From Paucihalobacter ruber (GTDB lineage Bacteria; Bacteroidota; Bacteroidia; Flavobacteriales; Flavobacteriaceae), in NCBI RefSeq assembly GCF_006494535.1, contig NZ_VHIQ01000001.1, forward strand, positions 436,736 to 500,735: a DNA stretch of 64,000 nucleotides, written 5' to 3'. Numbering within the stretch: position 1 is the stretch's first letter; every line of letters begins with the position of its first letter. Under the pieces are notes generated by a model that saw only the letters and a list, made by a program, of their open reading frames with translations, did not search any database and had not been told where the DNA came from. Below, piece after piece: positions 26,963 through 34,200 of the stretch. The position numbers and the translations under genes were made by a program.

Positions 26963-27036
26963 CAGCTTAAAGCCCAATAATGAAAATTATTGGGCTTTTT
27001 TGTTGCATTAAATATAACAAGCCCTTTCAGTGTTCG
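26963..27036 (+). repeat. 74-bp direct repeat, left copy (contains the pnp terminator)
   Basis: The 74 nt from CAGCTTAAAGCCC to CAGTGTTCG recur at 28322-28395 in the same orientation with only two substitutions (26976 A to G, 27022 C to T). The pair brackets the RAYT gene and five of its seven neighbouring repeat copies. Identity stops abruptly at 27036, inside a CCCTTTCAGGG-type palindrome (27020-27052). Confidence 0.9.
26969..27001 (+). terminator. Terminator of pnp
   Basis: A 13-bp perfect stem (26969-26981 with 26986-26998, core AGCCCAATAAT) closed by a GAAA tetraloop and followed by T residues. A near copy is found at 28328-28360. Confidence 0.9.
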
Positions 27037-27085
27037 AAACCCTAAAAGGGCTCTATGCCCAATTTGTCACCGAGAGTCACCCAAT

Positions 27086-27470
27086 CTGGCGCTCCCGCTT
27101 TAGGCGCGCAGGCGTCTGTGACGAGTGCCCTTTTAGTATTAAGACAAGATTATGTAGTTTGGAGTTCTGAGTTATTTAGCTTTAGATATTCCATTAATCC
27201 GGCTGTTTGAAACAAATATCAATCAAAGTAAACAACACAGGCGAGCCCACCGACACCGTTAAGAACTAGTGCGCTATATAGGTGTTATTAGTACCCAATC
27301 TGGCGCTCCCGCCACAGGCGCGCAGGCGTCTGCGACGAGTGCCCTTTTATGTGGCGTTTGCAACGCCTAGAGATTACCGCATAAAAAGCAATTAAAAACA
27401 AATCTGGCTCTCCCGCTACAGGCGCGCAGGCGTCTGTGACGAGTGCCCATTTATGAAGCGTTTGCAACGC
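27086..27470 (+). repeat. REP-like cluster A, left part (3 copies)
   Basis: Copies at 27086-27130, 27300-27366 and 27404-27470, all plus orientation and all long form. Each starts CTGGCGCTC or close to it, then has the GC-rich insert, then GTCTGTGACGAGTGCC, and the last two end with the GCGTT-TGC-AACGC hairpin. The first copy lacks this second hairpin. The 531-nt gap from pnp to the RAYT holds nothing else coding; a degenerate 39-nt sequence at 27237-27275 resembles one at 33986-34024. Confidence 0.85.
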
Positions 27471-27477
27471 TAAAAGA

Positions 27478-28032
27478 TCACCATAGTGGCTGAATCATAA
27501 CATTACTCAATATATCATTACCATCCTCATAGTGTCTATAACTACTATTAATATAATCTCGCTCATGAAAAACAATTTCCGCCTCAACAGGATTATAATG
27601 AATATAATTAATACGCTGTTCTATCTTGAGAAAATTATCTAAAATCACCGGATGAAATCCGTCTTTCCATAATTTATAATTAGTTGCTCTCCCTGATCTA
27701 TGTGCCTCAAAACTAAATTTTTTCAATAACCAAACACGTCTGCTCTCCGGACGTTCATGAATCGCTTTAACGAGTCGTTTTGATGTATACTTCTTAAAAT
27801 CTCTGATAATGTTTTGTAATTCATCACCGGTTGAAGTCACAATGAGATGAATATGACTAGTCATATAAACATAAGCATGCACAACCAGCCCTTTCTCCTT
27901 AATACAATAATTAAGTGATTCATCTAAAATATTACAATAAACAGGTCTTATGAATAAATCTACCCAATCAACAACTGTTATCGTGATAAAAGTAGGAATG
28001 GAACTGTCAATGACTTTATATTTTTCAGACAT
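27478..28032 (-). CDS. REP-associated tyrosine transposase (RAYT, Y1/IS200-like superfamily)
   Basis: A 184-aa single-domain HUH nuclease. The metal-binding motif is His60-Ile-His62 in YMTSHIHLIV, the catalytic tyrosine is Tyr143 in INYIHYNPVEAEIV, and the family block LWKDGFHPVIL lies between them. TITVVDWVDLF near the N terminus is typical of bacteroidete members. The ATG at 28032 was chosen over the ATG at 28065 because homologs begin MSEKYK. The reading frame is intact. The gene has no terminal repeats of an insertion sequence; instead it is embedded in REP-like hairpin repeats, with one ending 8 nt from its stop. This fits a domesticated RAYT that acts on those repeats rather than on its own ends. 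Confidence 0.88.
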   Translation of the reverse strand: MSEKYKVIDSSIPTFITITVVDWVDLFIRPVYCNILDESLNYCIKEKGLVVHAYVYMTSHIHLIVTSTGDELQNIIRDFKKYTSKRLVKAIHERPESRRVWLLKKFSFEAHRSGRATNYKLWKDGFHPVILDNFLKIEQRINYIHYNPVEAEIVFHERDYINSSYRHYEDGNDILSNVMIQPLW

Positions 28033-28103
28033 TGATTTTATTTTAAAACAATTGATCAAGTGCAATTTAATGAAAAAATTAATTGATTTTTATAATATTC
28101 TGT

Positions 28104-28549
28104 AGCTCCCGCCGCAGGCGCGCAGGCGTCGCTCTCTGGCGCTCGTCTGCGACGAGTGCCTATTTCCACCCATACCCGTTTGTAACGAGTACCTTCTTAG
28201 ACGATAAATCTTTCATGCGGTATTGGCAGTGCTAAAAGGTTAATAAAATAGTCGCGTTACAAACGCTTTCGTTTTTCCTAAAAATGTAACTGGTACTCGT
28301 CTCAGACGAGCACCAGTCAAGCAGCTTAAAGCCCGATAATGAAAATTATTGGGCTTTTTTGTTGCATTAAATATAACAAGTCCTTTCAGTGTTCGGTAGA
28401 CATCTAGCGCTCGTCTGCGACGAGTGCTCTGCGACGAGTGCTCATCTAATTGAGCGTTTGCAACGCAAACAATACCAATCTGGCGCTCCCGACGTAGGCG
28501 CGCAGGCGTCTATGACGGGAGTGCCCGTTTAAATTGGTGTTTGCAACGC
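28104..28549. repeat. REP-like cluster A, right part (4 copies, one inverted)
   Basis: Copies: 28104-28160 (a long-form left half joined to a complete short form at 28136-28160, with a divergent second hairpin), 28254-28317 in minus orientation, 28404-28466 (short form, with GCGACGAGTGCTC duplicated) and 28480-28549 (long form). The inverted copy is an almost perfect 29-nt palindrome at 28289-28317. The 28033-28764 gap contains these copies, the right 74-bp direct repeat and about 200 nt of unremarkable sequence before proC. Confidence 0.85.
28322..28395 (+). repeat. 74-bp direct repeat, right copy (duplicated pnp terminator)
   Basis: Second copy of 26963-27036, 1359 nt downstream, 72 of 74 identical. 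It carries a working-looking copy of the pnp terminator (stem with one G-T wobble, GAAA loop, T run) although no gene ends here. Confidence 0.9.
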
Positions 28550-28764
28550 AAAAAGATTTCAACTTCCCAATTTGTCACCGACAGCCTGTCAGTTCAAAAA
28601 CTTTCAGATTTTACAATATCTTAAGAATGCTGCCTGTAAGTTTAGAACTTCATAATAATCACACCCAATCGTTTTATATATCACAATTCCTAAAATCTCT
28701 TTTGTTTTTGGGCACCATCGCACAGTCCTTGCAGCATTGATAGCGTAATAAAACAATTTAAATA

Positions 28765-29571
28765 ATGAAAATTTTAGTCATTGGTGCCGGAAACATGGGT
28801 TTAACCTATGCCGAAGGCATGACAACCTCAGCACTGCTGGGTAAGAAAAAACTCAAAATATACGACACCGATCCAAAAAAAATCACCAAACTAAAAGAAG
28901 AAGGCATTTTTGATGTCTATAACAATTTAAACGATTGTTTACCTTTTTCCGATATTGTATTCATTGCCGTTAAACCCTATCATTGCGACTCTTTGTTCAG
29001 CGAAATGAAGCCTTTAATCAAGCAAGAACAAATATTTGTATCATTAATGGCCGGGGTTACCATTCAATCCATCCAGGATGGTTTAGATGCTAAAAAGGTG
29101 GTGAGAGCCATGCCAAATTTACCGGCCAAGGTAGGTAAAGGTGTTACCTCCTACACGGCATCGAAGGAGGTTTCAAAAGTAGAATTAATGAGCATTCGCC
29201 ATTTTCTGGATAGCACGGGAACGTCTATTCATGTAGAAACAGAAACTTTTATTGATGCCTCTACCGGTATTTCGGGAAGCGGACCGGCTTATGTTTTTTA
29301 CTTCATGCAATCTATGCTTGAGGCAGCACTTAAAATGGGATTTTCAGATTACGATTCCAAAGTTTTGGTTAGTAACACTTTTGAGGGTGCCATTGAGCTC
29401 TTTAACCAATCAAATCTATCGCCCGAAGGCTGGATAGACAAGGTAGCCTCCAAGGGTGGCACAACACAAGCCGCCATAGATTCAATGGAAGACAATAATG
29501 TAAAAGAGCTTATAAAAGATGCTGCCTATGCGGCATTCGACAGAGCTGTAGAACTAGGTAAAGAGAAATAA
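28765..29571 (+). CDS. proC: Pyrroline-5-carboxylate reductase
   Basis: A 268-aa reductase. The N-terminal Rossmann motif is ILVIGAGNMG, followed by VIFIAVKPYHCDS-like sequence (SDIVFIAVKPYHCDSL), MAGVTIQSIQ, VRAMPNLPAKVGKG and the dimer-domain signature STGISGSGPAYVFYFMQSM. It reduces P5C to proline with NAD(P)H, the last step of proline synthesis. It is the first gene of proC-proB-proA, with a single nucleotide before proB, so the whole glutamate-to-proline route is made from one message. Confidence 0.96.
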   Translation: MKILVIGAGNMGLTYAEGMTTSALLGKKKLKIYDTDPKKITKLKEEGIFDVYNNLNDCLPFSDIVFIAVKPYHCDSLFSEMKPLIKQEQIFVSLMAGVTIQSIQDGLDAKKVVRAMPNLPAKVGKGVTSYTASKEVSKVELMSIRHFLDSTGTSIHVETETFIDASTGISGSGPAYVFYFMQSMLEAALKMGFSDYDSKVLVSNTFEGAIELFNQSNLSPEGWIDKVASKGGTTQAAIDSMEDNNVKELIKDAAYAAFDRAVELGKEK

Positions 29572-29572
29572 C

Positions 29573-30352
29573 ATGAGCGATAACATCAAACGAATTGTAG
29601 TAAAAGTAGGCACCAACGTACTAACCAACAAAGACAACCGAATTCTCGGACCTGTTCTAAAAGAATTGGTGAGACAAATTGCCGTTTTGTACGAAAGAGA
29701 TATTATGGTCATATTGGTATCTTCAGGATCGGCCATTGCCGGCATTGAAATATTGGGAAATACCCATATTAAAGATAAGTCCATACGCCGCCAGGTATAT
29801 TCTTCAGTTGGGCAACCAAGAATCATGAGACGATATTATACGCTCTTTCAGGATTACGGTATGCGATGCGGACAGGTATTGGCTACCAAGCGCGATTTCG
29901 ACCCCGGTAAATACAGAGAAAATATGATTAACTGTTATGAAGGCTTACTGTCGGAAGGTGTGATTCCTATTGCCAATGAAGACGATACTGTATCTTTAAC
30001 CACGTCGATGTTTTCAGATAACGACGAGCTTGCCAGTCTGATAGCAGAGTTGGTGAATGCTGACCGATTCATCATACTTTCAGATACCGATGGCTTATAC
30101 AATGGCCATCCCGACAATGAAGATTCAGAAAAATTAAACGTGGTGACTATTAACCAAAAAGTGGAACACTATGTACAGTCGTCTTATAAAAAAGAAGGCG
30201 AAGGACGTGGCGGTATGGCTTCTAAACTTAGAATAGCTAAAGGAACGGCTAAAAAGAATATACCAACCTACATTGCCAATGGTAAAAAACACAATGTTAT
30301 TGTAGATATTATTGACAATAAACCCATTGGCACCAAATTTATTAATGCATAA
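29573..30352 (+). CDS. proB: Glutamate 5-kinase (without PUA domain)
   Basis: A 259-aa amino acid kinase family protein. Motifs: IVVKVGTNVLTN, VILVSSGSAIAGIE, PIANEDDTVSLTT, and ILSDTDGLYNGHPDNED, then EGRGGMASKLRIAK. It phosphorylates glutamate to gamma-glutamyl phosphate. E. coli ProB has 367 residues with a C-terminal PUA domain; here the protein stops after the kinase domain, a short form known from several phyla. Feedback inhibition by proline takes place in the kinase domain, so it may be kept. Middle gene of the proCBA operon. Confidence 0.93.
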   Translation: MSDNIKRIVVKVGTNVLTNKDNRILGPVLKELVRQIAVLYERDIMVILVSSGSAIAGIEILGNTHIKDKSIRRQVYSSVGQPRIMRRYYTLFQDYGMRCGQVLATKRDFDPGKYRENMINCYEGLLSEGVIPIANEDDTVSLTTSMFSDNDELASLIAELVNADRFIILSDTDGLYNGHPDNEDSEKLNVVTINQKVEHYVQSSYKKEGEGRGGMASKLRIAKGTAKKNIPTYIANGKKHNVIVDIIDNKPIGTKFINA

Positions 30353-30362
30353 AATAACAAGA

Positions 30363-31562
30363 ATGAAACTATTAGATACAGAGATAAAAAACAAAGTACT
30401 AAAATCGATGGCTCAAATCCTTCACAAGAATCGCGAAGCCATAATAAAAGCCAATAAAAAAGATATCGCAGCTTTTACGGGAGAAGATCAGGCCTTATTA
30501 GACCGATTGATTATTAACAACAAAAAGGTAGACGAGATGATAGCTGCTGTTGAAGCCGTAAGCCTTCAGGAAGACCCGGTAGGTTCAGAATTGTCTAATA
30601 TCACCTTACCAAATGGATTAAAAGTTGTAAATACCACAGCGCCTTTTGGCACCATTTTAATTATCTACGAATCCAGACCCGATGTTACCATCGAAGCAGC
30701 GGTATTGGCATTTAAAGCCAATAATAAAATTCTACTGAAAGGTGGAAAAGAGGCTTATCACTCCAATGTATATTTAGAGCAATGCTGGCATGAGGCGCTT
30801 GAGTTAAACGGTCTCGATAAAGACTGGATTAAATTACTGCAGTTAGATCGCGAAGCCACTCGCGAATTCTTAAAGAACCCTCATGAACCGCTCGATTTAA
30901 TTGTACCGCGTGGTGGTGAAGCACTCATTAATTTTGTAAAAACGCATGCCAACTGCGCCGTTTTGGTGAGTGGCAGGGGCAATAACTTTTTATATGTGTC
31001 AGAGCATGCCGATTGGGGAAAAGCGGTCAACGTGATTATCAACGCGAAAACCGATAAAATATCGGGTTGTAACGCATTAGACAAGGTACTGATCAATAAA
31101 AATATTCCTGAGTATCACACCAAACTCAAAATGTTATATCAAAAACTAAAACAACACCGGGTAGACGTGTTGGCAGATGAACCGATATCTAAAGTTATCC
31201 CGGAGGCATCAATGATTTCAAATGAACACATCTGGCATGAAGAATTTTTAGCCCTTAAGATTTTATTGGGTGAAGTCAATAATTTAGAGGAAGCCATTAG
31301 TACCATTAACACTTATTCAGGAAAGCACTCGGCGGCTATCATTACCGAAGACAACTTTGAGGCAAGGCAGTTCATGCAGCTTGTAGATAGCGCAGCAGTA
31401 TATCATAATGCTTCTACCCGCTTTACCGATGGCGGACAAATGGGCGTAGGTGCAGAATTGGCGATAAGCACCGATAAATTACACCATCGCGGACCCTTAG
31501 GGCTCAAACAATTGGTTACCAATAAATATTATGTATATGGTGATGGGCAGATAAGAGTGTAG
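30363..31562 (+). CDS. proA: Glutamate-5-semialdehyde dehydrogenase (gamma-glutamyl phosphate reductase)
   Basis: A 399-aa member of the aldehyde dehydrogenase superfamily. The catalytic cysteine is Cys236 in TDKISGCNALDK; LIIYESRPDVTIEAAVLAFK, LIVPRGGEALINFV and the C-terminal TRFTDGGQMGVGAELAISTD are diagnostic of ProA. It reduces gamma-glutamyl phosphate to glutamate semialdehyde with NADPH. The frame is open upstream to 30312 inside proB, but the ATG at 30363, 10 nt after the proB stop, gives the standard N terminus. Last gene of the operon; a REP-like cluster begins 48 nt downstream. Confidence 0.96.
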   Translation: MKLLDTEIKNKVLKSMAQILHKNREAIIKANKKDIAAFTGEDQALLDRLIINNKKVDEMIAAVEAVSLQEDPVGSELSNITLPNGLKVVNTTAPFGTILIIYESRPDVTIEAAVLAFKANNKILLKGGKEAYHSNVYLEQCWHEALELNGLDKDWIKLLQLDREATREFLKNPHEPLDLIVPRGGEALINFVKTHANCAVLVSGRGNNFLYVSEHADWGKAVNVIINAKTDKISGCNALDKVLINKNIPEYHTKLKMLYQKLKQHRVDVLADEPISKVIPEASMISNEHIWHEEFLALKILLGEVNNLEEAISTINTYSGKHSAAIITEDNFEARQFMQLVDSAAVYHNASTRFTDGGQMGVGAELAISTDKLHHRGPLGLKQLVTNKYYVYGDGQIRV

Positions 31563-31610
31563 AAACAATTTAAAATCAATTTTGTTATTTTTCCGATTTA
31601 AAAATCAAAC

Positions 31611-32217
31611 CTGGCGCTCCCGCCACAGGCGCTCAGGCGTCTGTGACAAGTGCCCATTTACAACAGCGTTTGCAACGCGGCCAACAAACTCTGGCGCTCC
31701 CGCCACAGGCGCGCAGGCCTCTGCGACGAGTGCCTACTACCCTATACGTGCGTTTGCAACGCTATTAATTTCAATTTTCAATTCTCAAACCTGGCGCTTG
31801 TCTCCGACGAGTGCCCGTTTAAAAATGCGTTTGTAACGCAGAAAATCAAACTCAAACTTGGCGCTCCCGCCACAGGCGCACAGGCCGCTAACTCTGGCGC
31901 TCCCGCCACAGGCGCGCAGGCGTCTGTGACAAGTGCCCATTTATGCGGCGTTTGCAACGCTAAAAGATCACCATAGTGGCTGAATCATAACATTACCAAT
32001 CTGGCGCTCCCGCCACAGGCGCGCAGGCCTCTGTGACGAGTGCCTACTATCCTATACGCCCGTTTAAAAATGCGTTTATAACGCAGAAAATCAAACTTAC
32101 TCAAACCTGGCGCTTGTCTCCGACGAGTGCCCGTTTAAAAATGCGTTTGTAACGCAGAAAATCAAACTCAAACCTAGCGCTCCCGCCACAGGCGCGCAGG
32201 CCTCTGCGACGAGTGCC
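31611..32217 (+). repeat. REP-like cluster B (8 copies)
   Basis: Copies at 31611-31678, 31691-31762, 31791-31839, 31857-31886 (only the left half), 31894-31960, 32001-32084, 32107-32155 and 32174-32217, all plus orientation. Those at 31791 and 32107 are the short form with the variant GGCGCTTGTCTCCGACGAG. The block 31691-31860 recurs, rearranged, at 32001-32172, so the cluster grew partly by local duplication. It fills the 701-nt gap between proA and the 124-aa gene; apparent ORFs inside are by-products of the GC-rich repeats. Confidence 0.85.
31968..31996 (-). pseudogene. Duplicated 3' tip of the RAYT gene attached to a REP-like copy
   Basis: These 29 nt repeat 27478-27506 exactly, i.e. the last codons of the RAYT (NVMIQPLW) and its stop, on the same strand. 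The identity continues on the other side through ATCTTTTA-like spacer into the neighbouring repeat copy, so 31894-31996 matches 27404-27506 with only a few substitutions. The match ends inside the RAYT coding region. Confidence 0.85.
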
Positions 32218-32263
32218 TGCCTAAATTTTCAATTCTCAAAAAAAATGCTTATCTTAAGCCATT

Positions 32264-32638
32264 ATGATACAATCAGATAAAACCAAGTACACAGACATTC
32301 TCAACAACTCAATTAATTACCTGCAACAATTGGGTTTTGAAGACATTAAAGCCGACGCAGACGGCTATGAGACCCCTAAATCCTATTCAAAACTGAATAG
32401 CGATATTGTTGTAATCCCTGATATTGTAGCTCAAAAAGAAGGCAGGAAACACATTTTTGAACTCAGCTTAAAATCTGATGAACCAAAGCTGCTCAAATCC
32501 AAATGGTTGTTTTTAGACACGCTTAGTAAAATGAAGTCTTATCGTTTCGGACTCATCACCACGCGCGGACATATCAAGTTCACCAACGACATGATGAACG
32601 ATCTCAATCTTGAAGGTCCGAAACTTATCAAGATTTAA
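32264..32638 (+). CDS. Hypothetical protein, possible PD-(D/E)xK-like fold
   Basis: A 124-aa soluble protein with no signal peptide or membrane helix. I do not recognise a named family. The centre reads DIVVIPDIVAQKEGRKHIFE then LSLK: a PD pair followed 12 residues later by a strand with Glu, and a Lys two residues displaced from the usual ExK. This resembles a degenerate nuclease-like core, flanked by an N-terminal helix (YTDILNNSINYLQQLGF) and a C-terminal beta-alpha unit (YRFGLITTRGHIKFTNDMM). It sits alone between REP cluster B and rpoD. The nuclease-fold idea is weak; catalytic activity seems unlikely from the motif as it stands. Confidence 0.7.
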   Translation: MIQSDKTKYTDILNNSINYLQQLGFEDIKADADGYETPKSYSKLNSDIVVIPDIVAQKEGRKHIFELSLKSDEPKLLKSKWLFLDTLSKMKSYRFGLITTRGHIKFTNDMMNDLNLEGPKLIKI

Positions 32639-32798
32639 ATTGTTAACGCTCCTATTGGTCAAACTTCCCTGCAGAGGTCAATAATAATCACAACTCTTAG
32701 AAATTAAATATCAATTACTTATTTAAATCATTGAGACGTTAATTCATATTTTTAAGTTTTTTTGTAACAAAAATTTTACTTCTTACGTATAATTACAA

Positions 32799-32814
32799 GG
32801 TACAGCGTTGTACC
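32799..32814 (+). promoter_or_regulatory. Palindrome just upstream of rpoD
   Basis: GGTACA-GCGT-TGTACC is a perfect 6-bp inverted repeat with a 4-nt centre, ending 20 nt before the rpoD ATG. It could be an operator or a hairpin in the leader near the ribosome site. No TAnnTTTG box is visible nearby. Confidence 0.4.
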
Positions 32815-32834
32815 CTCTAATTTAACGTTACTAA

Positions 32835-33698
32835 ATGAGACAGCTTAAAATTACCAAACAGGTTACCAATCGTGAAACCGCCTCGTTAGACAAATACCTT
32901 CAGGAAATTGGCAAAGTAGATCTAATCACTGCCGATGAAGAAGTAGAATTAGCGCAGCGTATCAAGGCAGGAGACCAGGCCGCTTTAGAAAAACTTACCA
33001 AGGCTAACTTGCGCTTCGTGGTATCGGTAGCCAAGCAATATCAAAACCAGGGATTAACCCTTCCCGATTTAATCAACGAAGGCAACTTAGGTTTGATTAA
33101 AGCAGCGCAGCGTTTTGATGAGACCCGTGGTTTTAAATTCATTTCTTATGCCGTATGGTGGATTCGCCAGTCTATTCTTCAAGCTTTAGCCGAACAATCG
33201 CGTATTGTACGTTTGCCGCTTAACAAAATAGGCTCTATCAACAAAATCAATAAAACTTTTGCCTTTTTAGAGCAAAGCCATGAGCGTCCGCCAAGTGCTG
33301 AAGAAATTGCCAAAGAATTAGACATGACCATTAACGATGTTAAGGAGTCTATGAAAAATTCAGGCCGTCACGTCAGTATGGATGCACCGTTGGTAGAAGG
33401 AGAAGATTCTAACCTATATGATGTATTGAATAGCGGTGAATCGCCCAACCCCGATAAAGAATTATTACACGAATCATTACGCACCGAGATTGAGCGCGCT
33501 TTAGAAACACTAACGCCTCGCGAAGCTGACGTGATAAGATTGTATTTCGGTTTGGGCAACCAGCACCCAATGACCTTAGAAGAAATTGGCGAAACCTTCG
33601 ATTTAACCCGCGAACGCGTGCGCCAAATCAAAGAAAAAGCCATCAGACGCTTAAAACACACCTCAAGAAGTAAGATCTTAAAAACATACTTAGGATAA
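32835..33698 (+). CDS. rpoD: Primary sigma factor RpoD (sigma-70/SigA)
   Basis: A 287-aa sigma factor of the bacteroidete primary type. It has region 1.2 ([20 protein letters not shown]), region 2 ([36 protein letters not shown]), region 3 ([17 protein letters not shown]) and region 4 ([31 protein letters not shown]). The N-terminal region 1.1 and the long non-conserved insert of E. coli RpoD are missing, as is normal in this phylum, whose sigma recognises TTG / TAnnTTTG promoters like those marked in this window. It is monocistronic, with a palindrome before it and a terminator after. Confidence 0.97.
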   Translation: MRQLKITKQVTNRETASLDKYLQEIGKVDLITADEEVELAQRIKAGDQAALEKLTKANLRFVVSVAKQYQNQGLTLPDLINEGNLGLIKAAQRFDETRGFKFISYAVWWIRQSILQALAEQSRIVRLPLNKIGSINKINKTFAFLEQSHERPPSAEEIAKELDMTINDVKESMKNSGRHVSMDAPLVEGEDSNLYDVLNSGESPNPDKELLHESLRTEIERALETLTPREADVIRLYFGLGNQHPMTLEEIGETFDLTRERVRQIKEKAIRRLKHTSRSKILKTYLG

Positions 33699-33774
33699 TC
33701 CTAAAAATGGTAATGACGGTTTTAGATTCCTGCTTCCGCAGGAATTAAGACTGTTCGTTTTTTGATTGATGAAA

Positions 33775-33810
33775 GAACCCACGGCTGATTACCGTGGGTT
33801 CATTTTTTTA
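33775..33810 (+). terminator. Terminator of rpoD
   Basis: GAACCCACGG (33775-33784) pairs perfectly with CCGTGGGTTC (33792-33801) around a 7-nt loop, followed by ATTTTTTTA. An earlier hairpin ATTCCTGC-TTCC-GCAGGAAT at 33726-33745 has no T run and is probably an intergenic repeat. Confidence 0.85.
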
Positions 33811-33847
33811 CAAAACGCTATTGGATCTTTAAAGGTTTACAATCAGA

Positions 33848-33920
33848 GAAGTATTAAGTATTAAGACTTAAGTATTAAGACTTCATGACTTAAGGCTTTA
33901 TGATTTAAGACTCAAACATC
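33848..33920 (+). repeat. Degenerate heptamer tract (AGTATTA/AGACTTA type)
   Basis: The sequence can be read as consecutive seven-base words: AGTATTA, AGTATTA, AGACTTA, AGTATTA, AGACTTC, then looser versions to AAGACTC. It is the reverse complement of the words in the array at 41232-41697. No reading frame is supported. Confidence 0.7.
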
Positions 33921-34085
33921 AAACCTGAATACAGTACGCCAAAGAATTGGCAAAACAACAATAAAGCCACTAAAAATTATATAATACAGGCAAACCCACT
34001 GACCCTATGCAGAACTAGTGAGCTTACAAAACAGAGTTGATCGTTACAATCTAGAAGTAATAATAATTAGAATAAATATTGATAA

Positions 34086-34180
34086 ACTTGCGTAAGAAAA
34101 AAGCGAGCGGTGCGCAGCAAGTTCCTCATAGGGTCTTGATTTTTTTTGGTTCGTTTTTTTTATCAAGAAAAAAAATGAAC
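34086..34180 (+). other. AT-rich hairpin sequence in the rpoD-rpe gap
   Basis: A block with GCGAGCGGTGCGCAGCAAG and then a hairpin TCTTGAT (34134-34140) with ATCAAGA (34162-34168) around a T-rich loop. I recall closely similar sequence as a dispersed intergenic element in flavobacteria, but only one copy is in this window. The open frame over it has no coding support. Confidence 0.35.
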
Positions 34181-34200
34181 AAGTACGATTTATACTTTAT

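Noticed and set aside
27478-28032. Calling the transposase an IS200/IS605 insertion sequence
   Set aside because: No IS-like terminal hairpins next to the gene at a fixed distance and only one gene copy; the family features and surrounding repeats fit a RAYT better.
26963-28395. 74-bp direct repeat as phage-type att sites or transposition target duplication
   Set aside because: No integrase or tRNA is present, Y1 enzymes do not duplicate targets, and the repeat is a copied terminator.
28534-28740. 68-aa ORF upstream of proC
   Set aside because: Starts inside a repeat copy, has no recognisable domain and covers the likely proC promoter region.
31582-31976. Two overlapping plus-strand ORFs (84 and 108 aa) in repeat cluster B
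   Set aside because: They consist of translated hairpin repeats (peptides such as SGAPATGAQAS recur in step with the repeat) and have no independent support; GC-rich repeats lack stop codons by chance.
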